This document shows, in pieces, positions 33,355 to 47,500 of a DNA stretch of 64,000 nt. How positions within the stretch are numbered: the stretch's first letter is position 1; each line of letters begins with the position of its first letter. This DNA is from Mesodorylaimus sp. YZB2_4 (lineage: Eukaryota > Nematoda > Enoplea > Dorylaimida > Dorylaimidae): contig JASANH010000517.1 in NCBI GenBank assembly GCA_030248295.1, positions 62,001 through 126,000 on the forward strand, given 5' to 3'. The notes under the pieces are model-generated. The model was given only the letters and a program-made list of their open reading frames with translations. It did not search any database and was not told where the DNA came from. Position numbers and translations under genes: made by a program.

Positions 33355-36300
33355 GTGTCCATATCGAGATGTTCGTACCAGTATCCGTCGCAGTAGTATG
33401 TATCTATTCCTAGCATTCGTCGGGGATTAGGTCGACAGGTAGGTACAGTAGCTGTAGACATGGAAGGTGCTGCGGAGACATGTTTCGTTTAATTTTTTCT
33501 GTCTCTAGCACACTTGCTTATTGTTCTACTCTTTCGTTTGTTTGGGTCATTATCGATCTGCCAAATATTTGCTAGCGTCAGGAAGCTTCATTCGAATTTT
33601 GGTTTTATAAGTTTATTTTCTCGGTCAAGCGATGTGCCTTTGCAGATCATGCATTTTTCGATGAGACTACGAGTGAACTATGCGAAACGACTCGGAACAT
33701 ATTCTCGCACTACTCCTCGAGAGAATGCCTAGTATGGTCGTGGGATCACATTGTCCACCGTTCAGTGTCTTCACTCAATCAACAAATAAGTCTTGCATTG
33801 CGCGCAAGTTTTTCAGGGCTTTCTATCCATAAGACCCTTCGAGCGGCCGGAATAAAGGTTGCTCATGATACAATTTCAGTTGCGAGTCAAATGTAAATCC
33901 TATAAATGAGAAAAAATTCATGCATGCTACTCATCGCTCCATATTTGGTCAAATATTTTAGCGTGCATCGGTGCACGCGTTTTTGAGGCCGTATCTTGAG
34001 GCGGCATGGTGTACAATAAAGACAGTTGCCTCTTGTTAGTTGCACTCGAATGTTTGACTAAATAAAGAGCGATGGAAAAAAATTACCTGGATCACATCTT
34101 TATGAACTCGTTGGATTGGGGTTGCACAGTTTCCTCGTTAGTTTGATATCAGTTTGGTTTGAGCGAGACCACTGTGTCGTGCTCACTATTGACATCTTCG
34201 TACTTTATGATGTGTCGTTTCAGTTATCCGACACGTCGCTGCACTATCCATTGTCAGCCCTTATCTTCACCTTGGTCGGCCGGCACTGCATAAGGATGGA
34301 GAAGCTCTTGCATGCGTGCATGCCGTCTTTGGTGTGCTTGTTCAGCCAGATCATTACGGCGGTAAGTGACAGGAGACTTCTACCAAGGGGTGAATGATTT
34401 GGTGCAATTTAGGCTCGATCGATTGGGACAACGAATCTAGAGCACGTTTGACTTCGCATATGTCCGGAGTTCTGTGTTTGGCGAGAGACAGTGTCGGTTA
34501 GAAGTTTTATACGCACATACTGTGCTTACTGACACTGAAAACAAAGAATAATCATTGAACAGGAGGCGAGTATGTAAATATGTGTCTGCTTTGTAGCATC
34601 ATATTCTGGAGCAACGCATTCGATTTACGCCAGGGCTTTGGGATATACTGTACGTATTACCGGCCTCGTGGCCTGGTGGGTTAGGCGTCTGCCTCTCACG
34701 CCAGGTGCGCAGTTACGGGCGAGTGTTCGACTCGCGGGCCGGTAAATCGTTTCGTGTAAAATGTGTCCCTTCACCCTTGAGTGCGCAAATGCGTTTGGTG
34801 ATGTGGTAAAACATGAAGATGAACATGATGTATTTGATATGCTCGGCACAGTTAAATGTGGTACCGGAAGCCCTGCTAGTTTTGTTGATTATGATCTCGG
34901 TTTTGGGTGAGTGCCAGAAATATTTCTTCACTTAATTGAGGATTGCACTGATTTGCTTATGGGCAGGCGACGTCGAGTGCTGGTTGGCAGATATGCACTT
35001 GTCTCCGTTTGGTCATGATCGCAATGGTCGATCGATTTGGAACTTCTCAGAAATAGTATGTGATTTGCCTCAATGCCTTTTGGCTGTTTGAGGCGTACAA
35101 TTTGCCGCCAATAAGAGGGAAAGGCTCAATCTTTGGGGGGTGGGGGCTCAACACTATTCCCGTCCAATTAGACTGTCATGTTAAAGACCCCAGTGGAGAG
35201 AACTACTTTACTAGTCGATAACAAGCAGAGCACGTGAGTAGTAGGTGCGCTGTGCTAGTGCTGAAGCTGGTAACATTATCGTAGAAGTAACCTTCGCGGT
35301 AGCCTAATCATAAGCGGTGCGTAAGCAAAGTGGCGTGAGACTATGACCTGGCAAGGATGCAAACTACCAATGCGTTTACATCACATGCATAGATCCAGCT
35401 GTTAGTATTAGGGGCAGCTAGACAATAGATCGATCAGGTGTACATTCGGCTTGGGTCGGGTCACCCTTTTTAAAGATCGGGTCAAACGGGTCAGAAATAC
35501 TGCAATTTTGCAAGTTACTACTATTAGCAGTCGCAGAAACCGTCTCACATCTGCTCAAAAATTCAGGATTTGCAGAAGTTGTATGCATAAGCCTTGTATT
35601 CCCACGCCTCATTCTACGTACCTAACTTCCAAGAACATCAGGCTAATTGTAAGATGTGAACTTTTCCGAGTAGTTTCTGCGTAAGGGTCCATTTCTGAGT
35701 TGGTTCTCATTAGCAGTTCCTACAGCAGCAACTGTGATGAATAGGTGGGACTAAGCAGAGTCGTACGAGTCGTGGGTCGACCGTAGTCGTGAGTTAGACT
35801 ATAATTTCTGAAAGGTCTTATTAGGAGTTCAATCACATTTGATTCCTGAATAAGCAGAATGAACATCTTAGGAGGTAAGGCTGGCTGTAAAATCCCAGCA
35901 TTTATTCTGTTCCCAAACACCAAATCTGCAGCAGTCATAACTCCCTTGACCACCATTCATGTCAGCTACTAATAACGAATTGGGGTAAACCCGATCTGAT
36001 CCAGTGTCTAGAAGCAAATAAGACGAGTTCCATTTCCTGCAGGTTCGCTCTTGGCTCAGAAAATAGGTCATTGAGTTATTGATATCTGGATCGGTAATAA
36101 CTGTATTTCGCTTTGGCATTTGCCCTCCACACTTCATCTGCTGGATAGACTGGGCCATGGGTAAAACGACCTACATCGAAGTTCACGTTTAGAAGCAGGA
36201 TTTTTCAGCAGGTTCGACGCGAAGATTTGGACCTGTTACAATAAGACCTGTTTGGATTTTAAATTTGGAGTTTTCAAGATTTTTCAGGCACCATTGACCT

Positions 36301-37498
36301 TTCTGGCGGTATCTAATCCAAACCCCGACACTGAACCACAGCATGTACGCACTGTGCTGCAATGTGCTGCCAAGCCCACTGCACTAACAGAGTATTTCAT
36401 TCGCCTTTCAGGCCGTATCTAATCCAAACAGTACCAGACTGCACTGTATTCACCAGTTACGTAGGTATAATGCGGATTCTAAAATACTGTAGCAAGTATG
36501 CCTGCAGTGCTAGGGGTATCATGCCTCTTACATAACCTGTTTTCTTTGGGGATATACACGCCTGCCGCGTTAAAGAATAGTCCGCGTATACATTGCCACA
36601 GAAAACAGATAATACATGCATAGTTTAGTGACATACCGCTATGCGTTTCTTGTGCCCCATGCCGTCTAGAGCATGTCAGTGCTTGGCATTGGAATGCAGT
36701 AAACAGAGAAATGCCCAACTGTCGCTGCCACACTGCTGCCAGCAGACACATTGCCAAGAAACATGATTCGAAGGCACGCCAGTTGACTTATTGTCCATGA
36801 TACAGTATCAATAACAAAAATATACAGCAGAGAAAGCCACCAAACCACTTCCACAACGTGATCAAACCAGGAATTTGCACACGTTTCCTATTTTTATCCC
36901 TTTTTTATTTCATCCCTTCATCCCATTATTTATTCCTTTATCCAATTTTTATCTTTTTTTCAGATCACAGACGTTATTGCACCCACCATCGCTTTCACCA
37001 TAATTCTATGCCAGTCACCTGAAACAAAAGAGTTTGCAAGTCATTAAAAAACTGAAACAATCTGCTGTCACAAGCTTCCTGTCAGATCTTATCAGCTTAT
37101 TTTTAAAATCCATCACTCCATCCATCGAGTGTCACAAATCGCCTTCTCATCATTTTTGTTTAAATGTCATAATCATAATCACATTCAAATGTCATAATAA
37201 TAGTTATTCTTACCGTTGCACAAACCACTTTATGCAACAATTCTTCCACTTTACCGACGACAGCGGGAATCGAGACCCTCGGCAGCTAAGTGGTCGTTTA
37301 GAAATAAATCTTTTCATCACTCCAGTACAGTATCTTTCATACATAAGCAAATAAGTTACAAACACTCGCGTACCATCCTTTTAAATGAAAATAAATATCC
37401 TAATCACTACTCACAGGGAACGACATCTATAATATTTATGCAACACACCCGCCCTTTGTTGAACACAGCTCAACCTACGTGACCTGTGCCCATTCCAT
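33355..37498. other. Intergenic region between secreted-protein gene B and the HTT 3' end
   Basis: No gene is supported. It holds a tRNA-Glu-like SINE (34,657-34,815). A short dispersed repeat around 36,346-36,398 recurs near 37,854-37,900 (CTGCTGCCAAG...ACAGAGTATT). The HTT 3' UTR should occupy the right end, but I found no canonical AATAAA within the first few hundred bases after the stop. Confidence 0.6.
34657..34815 (+). repeat. tRNA-Glu-like SINE
   Basis: TTACCGGCC at 34,657-34,665 pairs perfectly with GGCCGGTAA at 34,737-34,745 like an acceptor stem. Inside are the A-box TGGCCTGGTGG, an anticodon-like GCCTCTCACGCC (CTC) and the B-box GTGTTCGACTC. The order matches eukaryotic tRNA-Glu, but with a long variable part. 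A 3' body after the head is shared with 39,680-39,830, so this is a SINE and not a tRNA gene. Confidence 0.7.
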
Positions 37499-38585
37499 TT
37501 ACTGGGTGGTGATTTGGATCAAATGCTCACGAGCTCTAGCATAGGCGGAATGCGGATGTCTTTCAGCGGCTTTTCCGATCGTCTGGATCAAAGTATCGAT
37601 TTGACTTTTCTCACTCAATTGGCTGTGGAATGCGTTGATGGCAAAACAGAACAAACGAGAATCCAATTGCGATTCGTTGGCATTATAACGACTGACGGCC
37701 AATGGCCAACTGAAACAAAACAGGTCATGCAAGCCGAATAAAATTCAAAGGCGTATAAAATTCAAAGGCGTACAGCACTGTACACAGGTACAGATATACG
37801 ATTTCTTGCGCAGAGCATCCCATTAACCAACGCGCAGCGCTAACACTAGACAACAGTACGTACACACTGCTGCCAAGTCTACTGCACCAACAGAGTATTC
37901 TACCGGCCCACTATTCGCCCATGATGTTCGGTTAAACAATCTGACAGACCTCCTCGGTCCTGTCCTGCTTCCAATAAACCAGGCAACACCCCAGAAGCAC
38001 TTACAGCGCCTTCACCCAGGAATTCGTCGATGCACTCAACAATAAGCACGTCAATGCCCAAACCGAAAAATGTGCCGGATTCTTGCACGTGAACGACGGC
38101 AATGAAACCAATACCCAATCGCATACTACGGCTGGTACTTCTTGTTGTAGCAAAGCTTCGATCAACTAAAAACCAGGCATTATGTGTACTACACCAGGAC
38201 CAGACCACTAGTGTCACAAACCACTCACCGAATGCAAAGCACGAATCAAGACTTGTGGATGCGGCTAAAAATATAAGGTTGGAATATAGAGGCTCACAAT
38301 TTGCAGGCAAACGACAATAAAAACCTTGAGCCATAGCCCTGGGACGGCTGAGCAGAAATCTTAAAGTCGCAGGTTGAATTTCCGCCCAAGCTCAAGTTTC
38401 TTATTGTCGCCTTTGACCACTAAGACATCGCAGAACGTTACCATACGGTATAACTTACTTGCATGGGACTGAGCAACTCGATAATGACCTTGTTCATCAC
38501 ATCGCTCGGACTGAAATGATCAGCCAGGAAATCGGGTAGGACACTGCCAATAGCTGAAGCTTCGAAACGACTTCCTTCTGTAACC
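37499..38585 (-). CDS. HTT: HTT exons 39-42: C-terminus and stop
   Basis: Exons 38459-38585, 38229-38264, 38005-38165 and 37499-37709. Landmarks: exon 39 DVMNKVIIELLS (human DIMNKVIGEFLS); exon 40 is a 36-nt micro-exon, PHPQVLIRALHS (PYPQFMATVVYK); exon 41 CDWVLVSLPSFT (RDWVMLSLSNFT) and LLSASTNSWV (FVSASTSPWV); exon 42 LFCFAINAF (LFCLVATDF), ending HLIQITTQ then TAA. The intron between exons 40 and 41 is 63 nt. A long open frame over 37,900-38,334 overlaps this but is only a shadow. Confidence 0.95.
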
Positions 38586-41500
38586 CTGCAAAAAAACCGA
38601 TTTTAGCTTTTTAATTTGTAACAACCTGCAACTTCAACACTTTTTTATCCCGGTTAGATATGCTCATCCCGCTGATACCTGACCCCGTCCTCAATCTGAT
38701 GCCATATCCTTCGAGCCAGTCGCTCATAAAACAATTGAGTCCTGTGCAAAATTAACAGCTTCATCAGCTTCTAATCAGCGATCAATGTCAGCCCTCAACG
38801 AAACTATGTCTCTCACGGGATCATCAGACCTTACCGTCACGCCTAGTGAACCTAAGCCTTTACGGCGGAACTCCTTTCCAGGCCCCACCCACCTGCCCCT
38901 CAGCAGTCTAACCTCCGGGTATTCAGACAGCGGCCAACGTCACCAGCCCATCTTTCACAATTATCGTATCCTTTTCAAATGCCAGCTATCCCAAGCTGTC
39001 TACCCGCACCCCTGCCCAGATCTCAACATCATTCATCCCCAATCATTTTGTCAACCAGACCCAACCCTCACTTCAAACAGCTCCACCAACTCGTCACCCA
39101 AGCCTAAAGTCGATTCACTATGCTCTCCAACCCATCCTCACCTATTTAACAACACTGTCAGTCGTTCCATGGCCGAAATATGCGGCTCCCCCGCGATCCG
39201 TGGCGCCAATTCAGCCTCGGGTGTGGACGCATCGCCGAATCGTCGATTCTCCTTCGACGTGTACAAACACGTCAACAACAATTCCATCGCCAATACTGCC
39301 GCTTGTGGAGAATTGGGGTTTTGTAGCCTGCAAACAAATAATCGATACCCTGACCATAATAGGCATATATATGTAAAAGGATGTTTGATCATAGGCTCAT
39401 ACCTCATGATCTTTGCAATCAGACTGATTGTGAGCACTAAATTTCTCACTGCAATACACGTCCTTCCATGCCCCTGCACGACCACTATATAAGCTCTTAT
39501 CAGCAGATCAGACTGAGCATTCAGTCCCATTCTGACTTCGATCATCCCATTCGATCACTACCTCTGTCACAATGGACAATGACAAATATTGTAACCCATG
39601 ACCAGAACTTGAATATAATCAGATTTCTCAGATATAACCATATTGCGTGATCTGTCGAGGAGCGAGGGATCAGCTCGGCGGACCGTGGCCTAGTGGGTCA
39701 TTCGTCTGCCTCTCACACTGGCGATGAGTGCGCACTCACAGTACGGGCGAGTGTTACGTAAAACATTTCTGCGTGTGTCGCTTCTCTCAACTGGTAATGC
39801 GGTGACCAGCAGTACAATATATTGGCACCTGCACTTTGATCAAAAAAATATAGTAGAACAGTAACCCGACTCCGACAGGTTCACTTAACACTGTACTGTA
39901 GAACGGCACAAAACATGGCATGCTAGTATGACCTGCCCTCCATTCTATACTCCATAACAGATCACTCAGCTGATAGATACAGACAGCTGATCATGAAAGG
40001 ATCTAAAGCTACTTTCGCACTTTCCCAAGCCCCTATCGAGGGCACTTTAACGGGTCAAGGCAGACGAGGATGTCCACGATTCCTGCCGAACTGGTTCCTA
40101 TTCATCTGCCTGCTGTTCCACGTTTTCAAAGCTACAGTAGGTTAACAGTTCGATCTTCTGTCTAGAACAACTTGGCATAAAGACCTCATGACCCAGTTAC
40201 CATCGGCATCCTTTACCTCAAATCCTCCTACAAACACCAACTACCAGGTGTCGGACAAAGTCTCGCAGCTAACTTTGCCTACGCTTCCCGTTATTGACCA
40301 TGTCTGCGGTAAGAGTGCAGCTGTTTGAACATGGCCGCAAAGGATTGGCAAGCCAGTCAGAGCAAATAAATTTTTTGATCAGTTAATTCTAATTTTTTTT
40401 TTAAAGATGGCAGCAAATTGTTAAAAAGCTCTTTGATCAAGGGAAATCAAGGGAAATCCATGCCAGAGATTTTCAATCAAGAAAATACTGAGATACAGCA
40501 AAGATTTCTTCGTTTTTGGGTGAAAAACTTGACAAATTCGGCGGTGCAAAAGCTAAAAAAAGATATGATCGCACGCGGTCAATAGGAATCATTGACGAGT
40601 CCAGCCAGGAATCAATTCAACCAGAGTATTAACATCAGACACGGAAATTAAGCTAGCAACTCTGTCCTTTTAAATCCACGATCAATCGTGCAGAAAAATA
40701 CACACTTATACGTTACCAGCCACTCACCTATCTGTTGCCAATTTGGTCAACTGCCCAACCAATCGTCCTTCTACTGGCGTACTGACCAACAGCGATTCCA
40801 GTCCATTGATTACGCAATCCAATAATACGATCGACAGTGAATCATTTTGCATGGCTTTGCAGCACAGCTAAATATGGAGACTGACTCATAGCCCTTGTCC
40901 ATCACCAGGCAGGAAAAAAGCAGAAATGCGATATCTGTTTCTTACCTCCACAAATTTCGGTGCGAAGGCTGTTTTGGTATGCGGGTCATGGAATGCTTCG
41001 ACGATATAGAATCCCAACGCCCACACACCCAACTGATGTTCCAGACTTTGAGGTTTTCTAAAAGTACAGTGGCACGAATTGGCACAGGGATAGGCCTTCA
41101 CGCTTCGTGCACAAATTTCCACCATCTGACTCGACTAGAAAAGCGTATAAGACCTATCTCAGTCAAGATTGAACACAAAACCTAGCCCTAAACCAGAGTT
41201 ATTGCAACGCTGCCGTTGTAATCCCCTTCTATACAACCGTGCCACTTCCCCTTCCTTCACTCATTGTTGGTCTGCAATTTACACCATACATTACTTCGAC
41301 ATCATCGATTATACCTACATCGATACGCCTGGATCATTCTTTTCTCCACCCTGTTCCTTCTCTTTCATTCACTACTTCCCCCGCCCACCCATCTTCTTCA
41401 CATCCATCCAGTGCACACCTACTTACTCCAAATTCCTCGCCAAATCCCCATTCAATACAATCGATATGTGGGGCAGTACGTATTCGGTCAACAAAGGCAT

Positions 41501-44500
41501 CAAACTGATCATCTCGTCCGACGTCAACGCTTGCAGCACGTACAGCAGTCCATGCACTGTGGACAATCGAACCGGCAACTGAGGATTGTGCAGTCCGAAA
41601 TCCACAAAACTGATTGCTTCTTTCTGTTTTTCAGCGTCATTCTAGAAAGCCGGATTAGCTACGGTCAATGCCAAGAACATTTTATAATAAATTAGAATCC
41701 TCACCATTCCCAGAACGGCCGAACATTTTAGCAGACCTAGGAGAACATCTTGTCTAATAAGTTCATCTTCGGCTACTCGGCCCTGATACACTGCCAAGAG
41801 ACGTTCGCGTAGCCAAATATATTGAGAACGCTCGGTGAACAGGTCGGACAAATACACAATCTGCAATATCGGCTGTTCTATACAGTGGCACTCTTTGAAG
41901 GACACACTTTTCTGCAGATGGGAGCCTACGTCACTTTACATTGCAACCTCTTGATTCAGCATTCCATTCTGCCCCCATAAAGAGATCCCTTTCGTCTCCT
42001 ATACAAACAATGAAACAATCAACAAGGAATCAACCTTTCGTGCTCAAAACATGAATACAAACTGCTGGCACAGCAAATGCCAGCACAGACCCTCCACTCC
42101 ACAAGTGGCTGGACACCATGTAGGAGAGAATCCTAACCGTGTATGAGTAAGAAATGAACAGGAGTGCCTCACTGTCTGGCATCAGTTGCTATTTCACCGC
42201 TGCTCGATGAGGGATTGAGAAACCAGAAGGTACCTATATCCCCAAATCTCTCTAAAAACCCAAGCGCAGGTGTCTGTAAAAAATGCGCGATATTGGGCCG
42301 TTCGTTCAGCATCACAATTTATTGGAATCGGGACAGTATATATAGGGGTCTTCGGCTGTTATGACACTGCTCTGTGATGCAAAAGAGTCTCATCTGACTC
42401 ATCCAATCGAAACAGTTCATAATTACAAGCAATCTAATCTTATGGTTTAGTTTCTACGCTCTCATTGTCACAATTAGGATCAACGTTGCACCTCCCAACA
42501 TGGCTTCATTACCCACTCCCGCTGGAGCTGTGCTGACATAGGAACACCTAGCCTATCATGGTCTTCCCGTTTCTTGATACAAATCTCACGACCAGCCATT
42601 TCTGCCTTCTCGTCTCTGCCCCTCCAAAAAGGTAGATAGTTCTTCTCAATTCTAAACTTACCAACTATCAACTCCAGCCTTCACACTTCACTCGCTTCCA
42701 AGCAAATACATGCACTCGGGGAGCCAACCACTCCAACAATTCTATACCCAAAACCTGTTCCCCAGAAGCCAGAAAAGACATCTCAAAGCCTACCTCACTC
42801 CAGCCCGCCAAACCTTCCACGCACTAATCAGGCACTTACCGACTCCACTGTCGACGACAACAAAACCAACGGCACATCATCCGGGCCTCCGGCGAACCAG
42901 TGCGTGAAGAGATCCAATAGGAAATGCAAACACGACACCAAATCCAAACCGCTCTCCGATACCAACAGGAAGTTGGATGTACTTCTCCTGACGGCCGCAT
43001 ATTCCTCCGGCTCCCTCAACTTCACTTGACCAGTCGTCGTCTCGTCCGTATAGGACACGAATGACGCCCCACGCCCATACTTCCCCCCCTCGGCTCCACC
43101 GAACTGCTGCATATCCACAATCGGCGCTGGTGCCGTCTCCGAGCTCGGTGTCGTCCCACCAGCTTCGAATGCTTCAGAAACTCGCGAGCCAGCCACTTGC
43201 CTGGGCGGTGACGTCTGCAATCCCGAAACCAAATCCCTCTCTTCGGCCAATATTCCAGTCAGTGACCAAAGTGTCTCCACCGACAACTGCCCCATTGAAT
43301 ATTCGCCACAATCGCGCAGACGTTCCGGATTAAAGCCGAATGCGGTTACTTGATTGCTATGATCGTCCATTTGTCGACGAAGATTTTGTCGTAATTCGCT
43401 CAGTTTCGTACCAAATCTACACAAAAACGAGCGTCACACCCTTATCAACTACAGACAACACGGAATTGTGGACAGAATGATGAGCGCGGAGCAAGCCTGG
43501 ATCTAATTTCTAGTGCGATCAGCATATAAATTCCGAACAACTGATCTTGAGGCTTTATCTTCAAATCCTGATGTAGTCATAAGTCCAGGAATCAAGTCTA
43601 GGATCCTGATCCTGGTATTTCATACTTTCAAAAATGAAAAATACTTTTTTCACAAAAAAGCAAAATCTTAAAACTCTTGCGAACAGGATCTGGATGCAGA
43701 CTTTGATCCACAAAAGTTAGGCGGATGGCGTTTTGATGCCTGATCTTTAAAACCCGATTTGAGGATTAGCAGAGCTGGAAATATAATTAATGCGACGCGA
43801 CGTTTTAGGTATATTTTTACATTGTCAGCTGACTCAAAAGAGTCACAACGAAAGCTTTTTAAGATCTAGCACTGCGACTTCGCCCTGTAATAGCATACTT
43901 TTTGCACATGCCTTCCTCTCAGAAGTCACGCCTATACAAATGAAATAAAACCCTAAAGACCAAGCATTTTGTTTTACCTTCACCTAGTGGATATATAAAC
44001 TGATGTTTCATGATGCCCTGAATTTAGCAATTGTGCGTAGGATCCCACAGCAGCCCGTTCCTCCTCTGTCCACCAAGAAACAACTTACGTAGTCCTCAAG
44101 AAGGTGCTTTGTTTCTCCCTCGGTCTCAATACGTAAACTGATGAGAGCGGATTACCAGGCGTCGGTGTCAGCAAAGTCTGCAGTAACAGAGCCGACAAGC
44201 ATCGAACAGCGAATGAGCTAGCCACGATTCGATCCTCCGTTTCTTGTACGCTATTGCTCAACAGCTCACGCCCGATCGTCGTCGCGCTCAGAACGCCCAA
44301 TAAGCCCATCCAGATTTCTTCAAATTGTTGCCTCGATGACCAACCTGAAAATCAAAGCATGAAAGAAAAGATTTTTTTAAACCAAACTACTCTTCGACCA
44401 TATCGCACTCGGTGAATACAACTACTACTTAGCTCAATCCTATCAAGTCCGCTTTTTGCACCTCTCTCTGAAAGCATCACCTAATCACCGCCCTGAAACC

Positions 44501-47500
44501 CTGATCCACTGCAGCCAGGGACGCAGGAAAGTGCAGTGCTATCCGTCATAATCACGAGGTGCACAAACAGACCAGTGGCCTCAACTCACCACTTTGTAAC
44601 GACTTTGCCTCAATACTGGTCCTACCCCAGACAGTCCTTACCCAGTGCGTTCACTCGAAATATGAATTCTCGCAGGGTCTCCACATTTTGAAGATAATGC
44701 ACGGGTACCGTGGGCAGATTGGCGTACCCATTCGTGCTTATTCTCAATTCAGGTGCCCAACCGAACTTGAAAGCCGATGGGGGAATGTGCGTGAAACTAG
44801 TCACACTCGGCAACCGACACAAGCCTGCAAGGAAATAGGACTTTGTTATTTCTTAGAATGTGCTAAATCTAAAGTCTCTTCACCCCCTGAAGTGGATTTG
44901 CATATATGATATATATGATTCAATTAGCACGATTACGCTTTAGACTAACGATACGCTAACCTTCAGTGCCAGACATTGCTTACAATACCTTATGCTTTTC
45001 ACCTATTCTATGCCTGCAGTCTTATACCACACTCGAGCACTTTGCTAGCCCACAAGCTTTATAGCAAAGTTGGCTTTCCCTCTCTATAATACTCTCGAAC
45101 TGGGTTTTTATCATGTTCGCACTATCCCCTTCTCTTCCCACATCACCTACTCTCTTCTCACCGCACACCAACTCCCGTATCCTTACCCACAAACAACCCC
45201 TTGGCCACTCGCTCGCACGCCGACATTGCCCCGCCCGCCTTCGACTCCATCCATCGCAAGTACGCATTACAGTATTGCCAGGCAGTTCGCACTGCACTCT
45301 CCTCGATCACGACCGACAGCTCGTCCACACACGAACACAATTCCTTTACCTTCAAAGCTAAAACACGAAATTTTCTAGTTCTGGCTGACCGCGCAGAGTA
45401 TAGTATGCCAAGGGCAAGACTCTCGGGCACTGCGCGATGTATGTTTTAACGGCAGCATCCAAAACTGGGCGTTCACCTACGTGACCGGCTCAGGATTCCA
45501 AACCGGCGACAAGGTGTTTCAGATAAACATGAAAGAGGCGTCGAAGCTAGCGAATAAATAGTCACGAAAGGCTAATTTCAAAGAAGGTTCTGAAACTTTT
45601 TAACTCTTGCCACAGGCTACGCATTCTCCACACTAGTTTTATGTCACTCATACCATAATAGGTGGTGAATGAGAGAGGAAAACCAAATTTTAGAGGACAC
45701 GCGAAATTTAAGGAGGACTAGAGGGTGGCGGAAATCTGTTGCAACAGCATTGTGACTGCCGCCAAAGCGCAGCACATAAGCTTGAGAGAGGTGGGGAAGA
45801 GACGTAGTTCCACCCAATAGCCAAAGCTCTGACTGCCAATTCCATCAGATCTCATGTTCCTCGCTCACCGCACGATGAACACACATCTACAACCAGTCAC
45901 CCTAACCTCTGTAGCACAGCCAAAACGATCCACCGATCAACTGAAATTGATTCTCCACGAAATCGATCAATGATACAATTCGACAAAACTGCTCATTGCA
46001 AAACGCCGAAACGAAAACCTTGATCAATCGGCGGGCGTGACCCAACTTGATCCGATCCAATCGCTTCAGACAGACCTGAAAACCATTCTGAATCAGCAAG
46101 ATTCTCCAGAAAGCCTCAATTCAACTACATTGTACTGAAGTATTTGCAGTGCTTAGCTGCACACTGTCGTCCAATACCCTACGTCCATTGAGGTGGCTGT
46201 TGTGAGACCAAGCTGGCAGAAGAGACTGTGGCCAACTCCGATTGGAGCAAGGAGAGTCTGGGATTACACCTGCGGCTGAATCGCCTGCCCCAGCCAGGGA
46301 GATCAATGATTCCCGCCAATCGGCACAACCCACCAGGCACGAGGGTAACTGCATAACACTCTCCCCTCTGGCGAACTCGACGATCCGAAGCACCTCCCAC
46401 CAATACTCCAATACTCGAGGCACAGAAATGAGTACGTATTCTGACAAAGGGGCCAAAAACATGGCAGCTATACACTGAGCTGGAGCATCAGACAAGATCA
46501 ATGTCAGGAAATCCATGGGCTCGCAAGCATACTTACAGTCATCAAAATCGACAAATATCCCACCAGCAATCGCAATTCACTCTCGGTCAACGTCGATTTT
46601 AATCTCGAATTTTTGAATAATTGGTGAACCACACTGGATAAACTCAGAATTCGTTCAGAAATTGATGCATCGCAATCGCCATCGATACTAAAATCGGTCC
46701 AGTAAGTATATAATCACCACTAACTGCCAACCAAAAACCTGTTGTCATCATCCTACACCTTGACTACAGTTATTCTAAATGACTTACTGCAAAATACGTT
46801 CGTTTTTTTCACAATTAAAACCTTTCAAGCATAGATGCATTAATTACAAGTACGAAACATCAAGTGCCCACAGCCGCTTTTTGCCCCACGAACAGTAATT
46901 GACGAGCAAGTGCAGTTACCTCCAGCAAACACCCTCTCCTCTCTGAAATCCTGCAATCACCCACCTGAAATCTCTAGCTGTGAACACGGCTCGATACTCT
47001 TTAGTCACCGACCCCATCACAGTTCGTATGGCGCCAAGCAAACTACGCCTCGCCGCGTCAGCGATCTCCGACAGTTTACATCTTTGACCAGGCGGTGTTT
47101 GAGCACGGACCGCTGACCCGCTCGAATGATTGGCTTTCTCGTCGGCGACTAAACAAGCGACCAAGAGACGCGGAGTGGTTCCCTGAAATGGCGAGGTGTT
47201 AATAAAGAAGAAATTTCGGTTTAAAACTGGCACAGAAATGAGTATTCTGACAAAGGGGCCAAAACTATGGCAGCTATTGACTGAGCTGGAGCATCAGACA
47301 ATATCAATGTCAGAAAATCCACGGGCTCGCAAGCATTGCTTCGAGACTACCAGCTTTGGTCAGGGAGTGCTGATTTTGTAACTGTCTGCGTGTTCTGCTC
47401 TATTTCAATGCAAGAACACAAAGTCCCCTCCGTGAGATAATCCCCCCCAAGAGATAACATATCCCTCGTCCTTCGGGTCAGAGTACGACTGATGACCCCA

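Noticed and set aside
34657..34745. Functional tRNA-Glu gene
   Set aside because: Despite a good acceptor-like stem and both promoter boxes, the variable region is too long and the same body continues in a second copy at 39,680, which indicates a SINE.
37900..38334. 144-residue minus-strand open frame at the HTT 3' end
   Set aside because: It reads the wrong frame through exons 40 and 41 and their 63-nt intron; the correct frame gives clear huntingtin matches.
38785..39492. 235-residue plus-strand open frame
   Set aside because: It is antisense to HTT exon 38 and its flanking introns; its peptide is a Pro/Ser-rich shadow and the minus strand has clear homology.
42828..43424. Single-exon gene of 198 residues
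   Set aside because: It is HTT exon 33 with a little intron at each end; splice sites and phase join it to exons 32 and 34.
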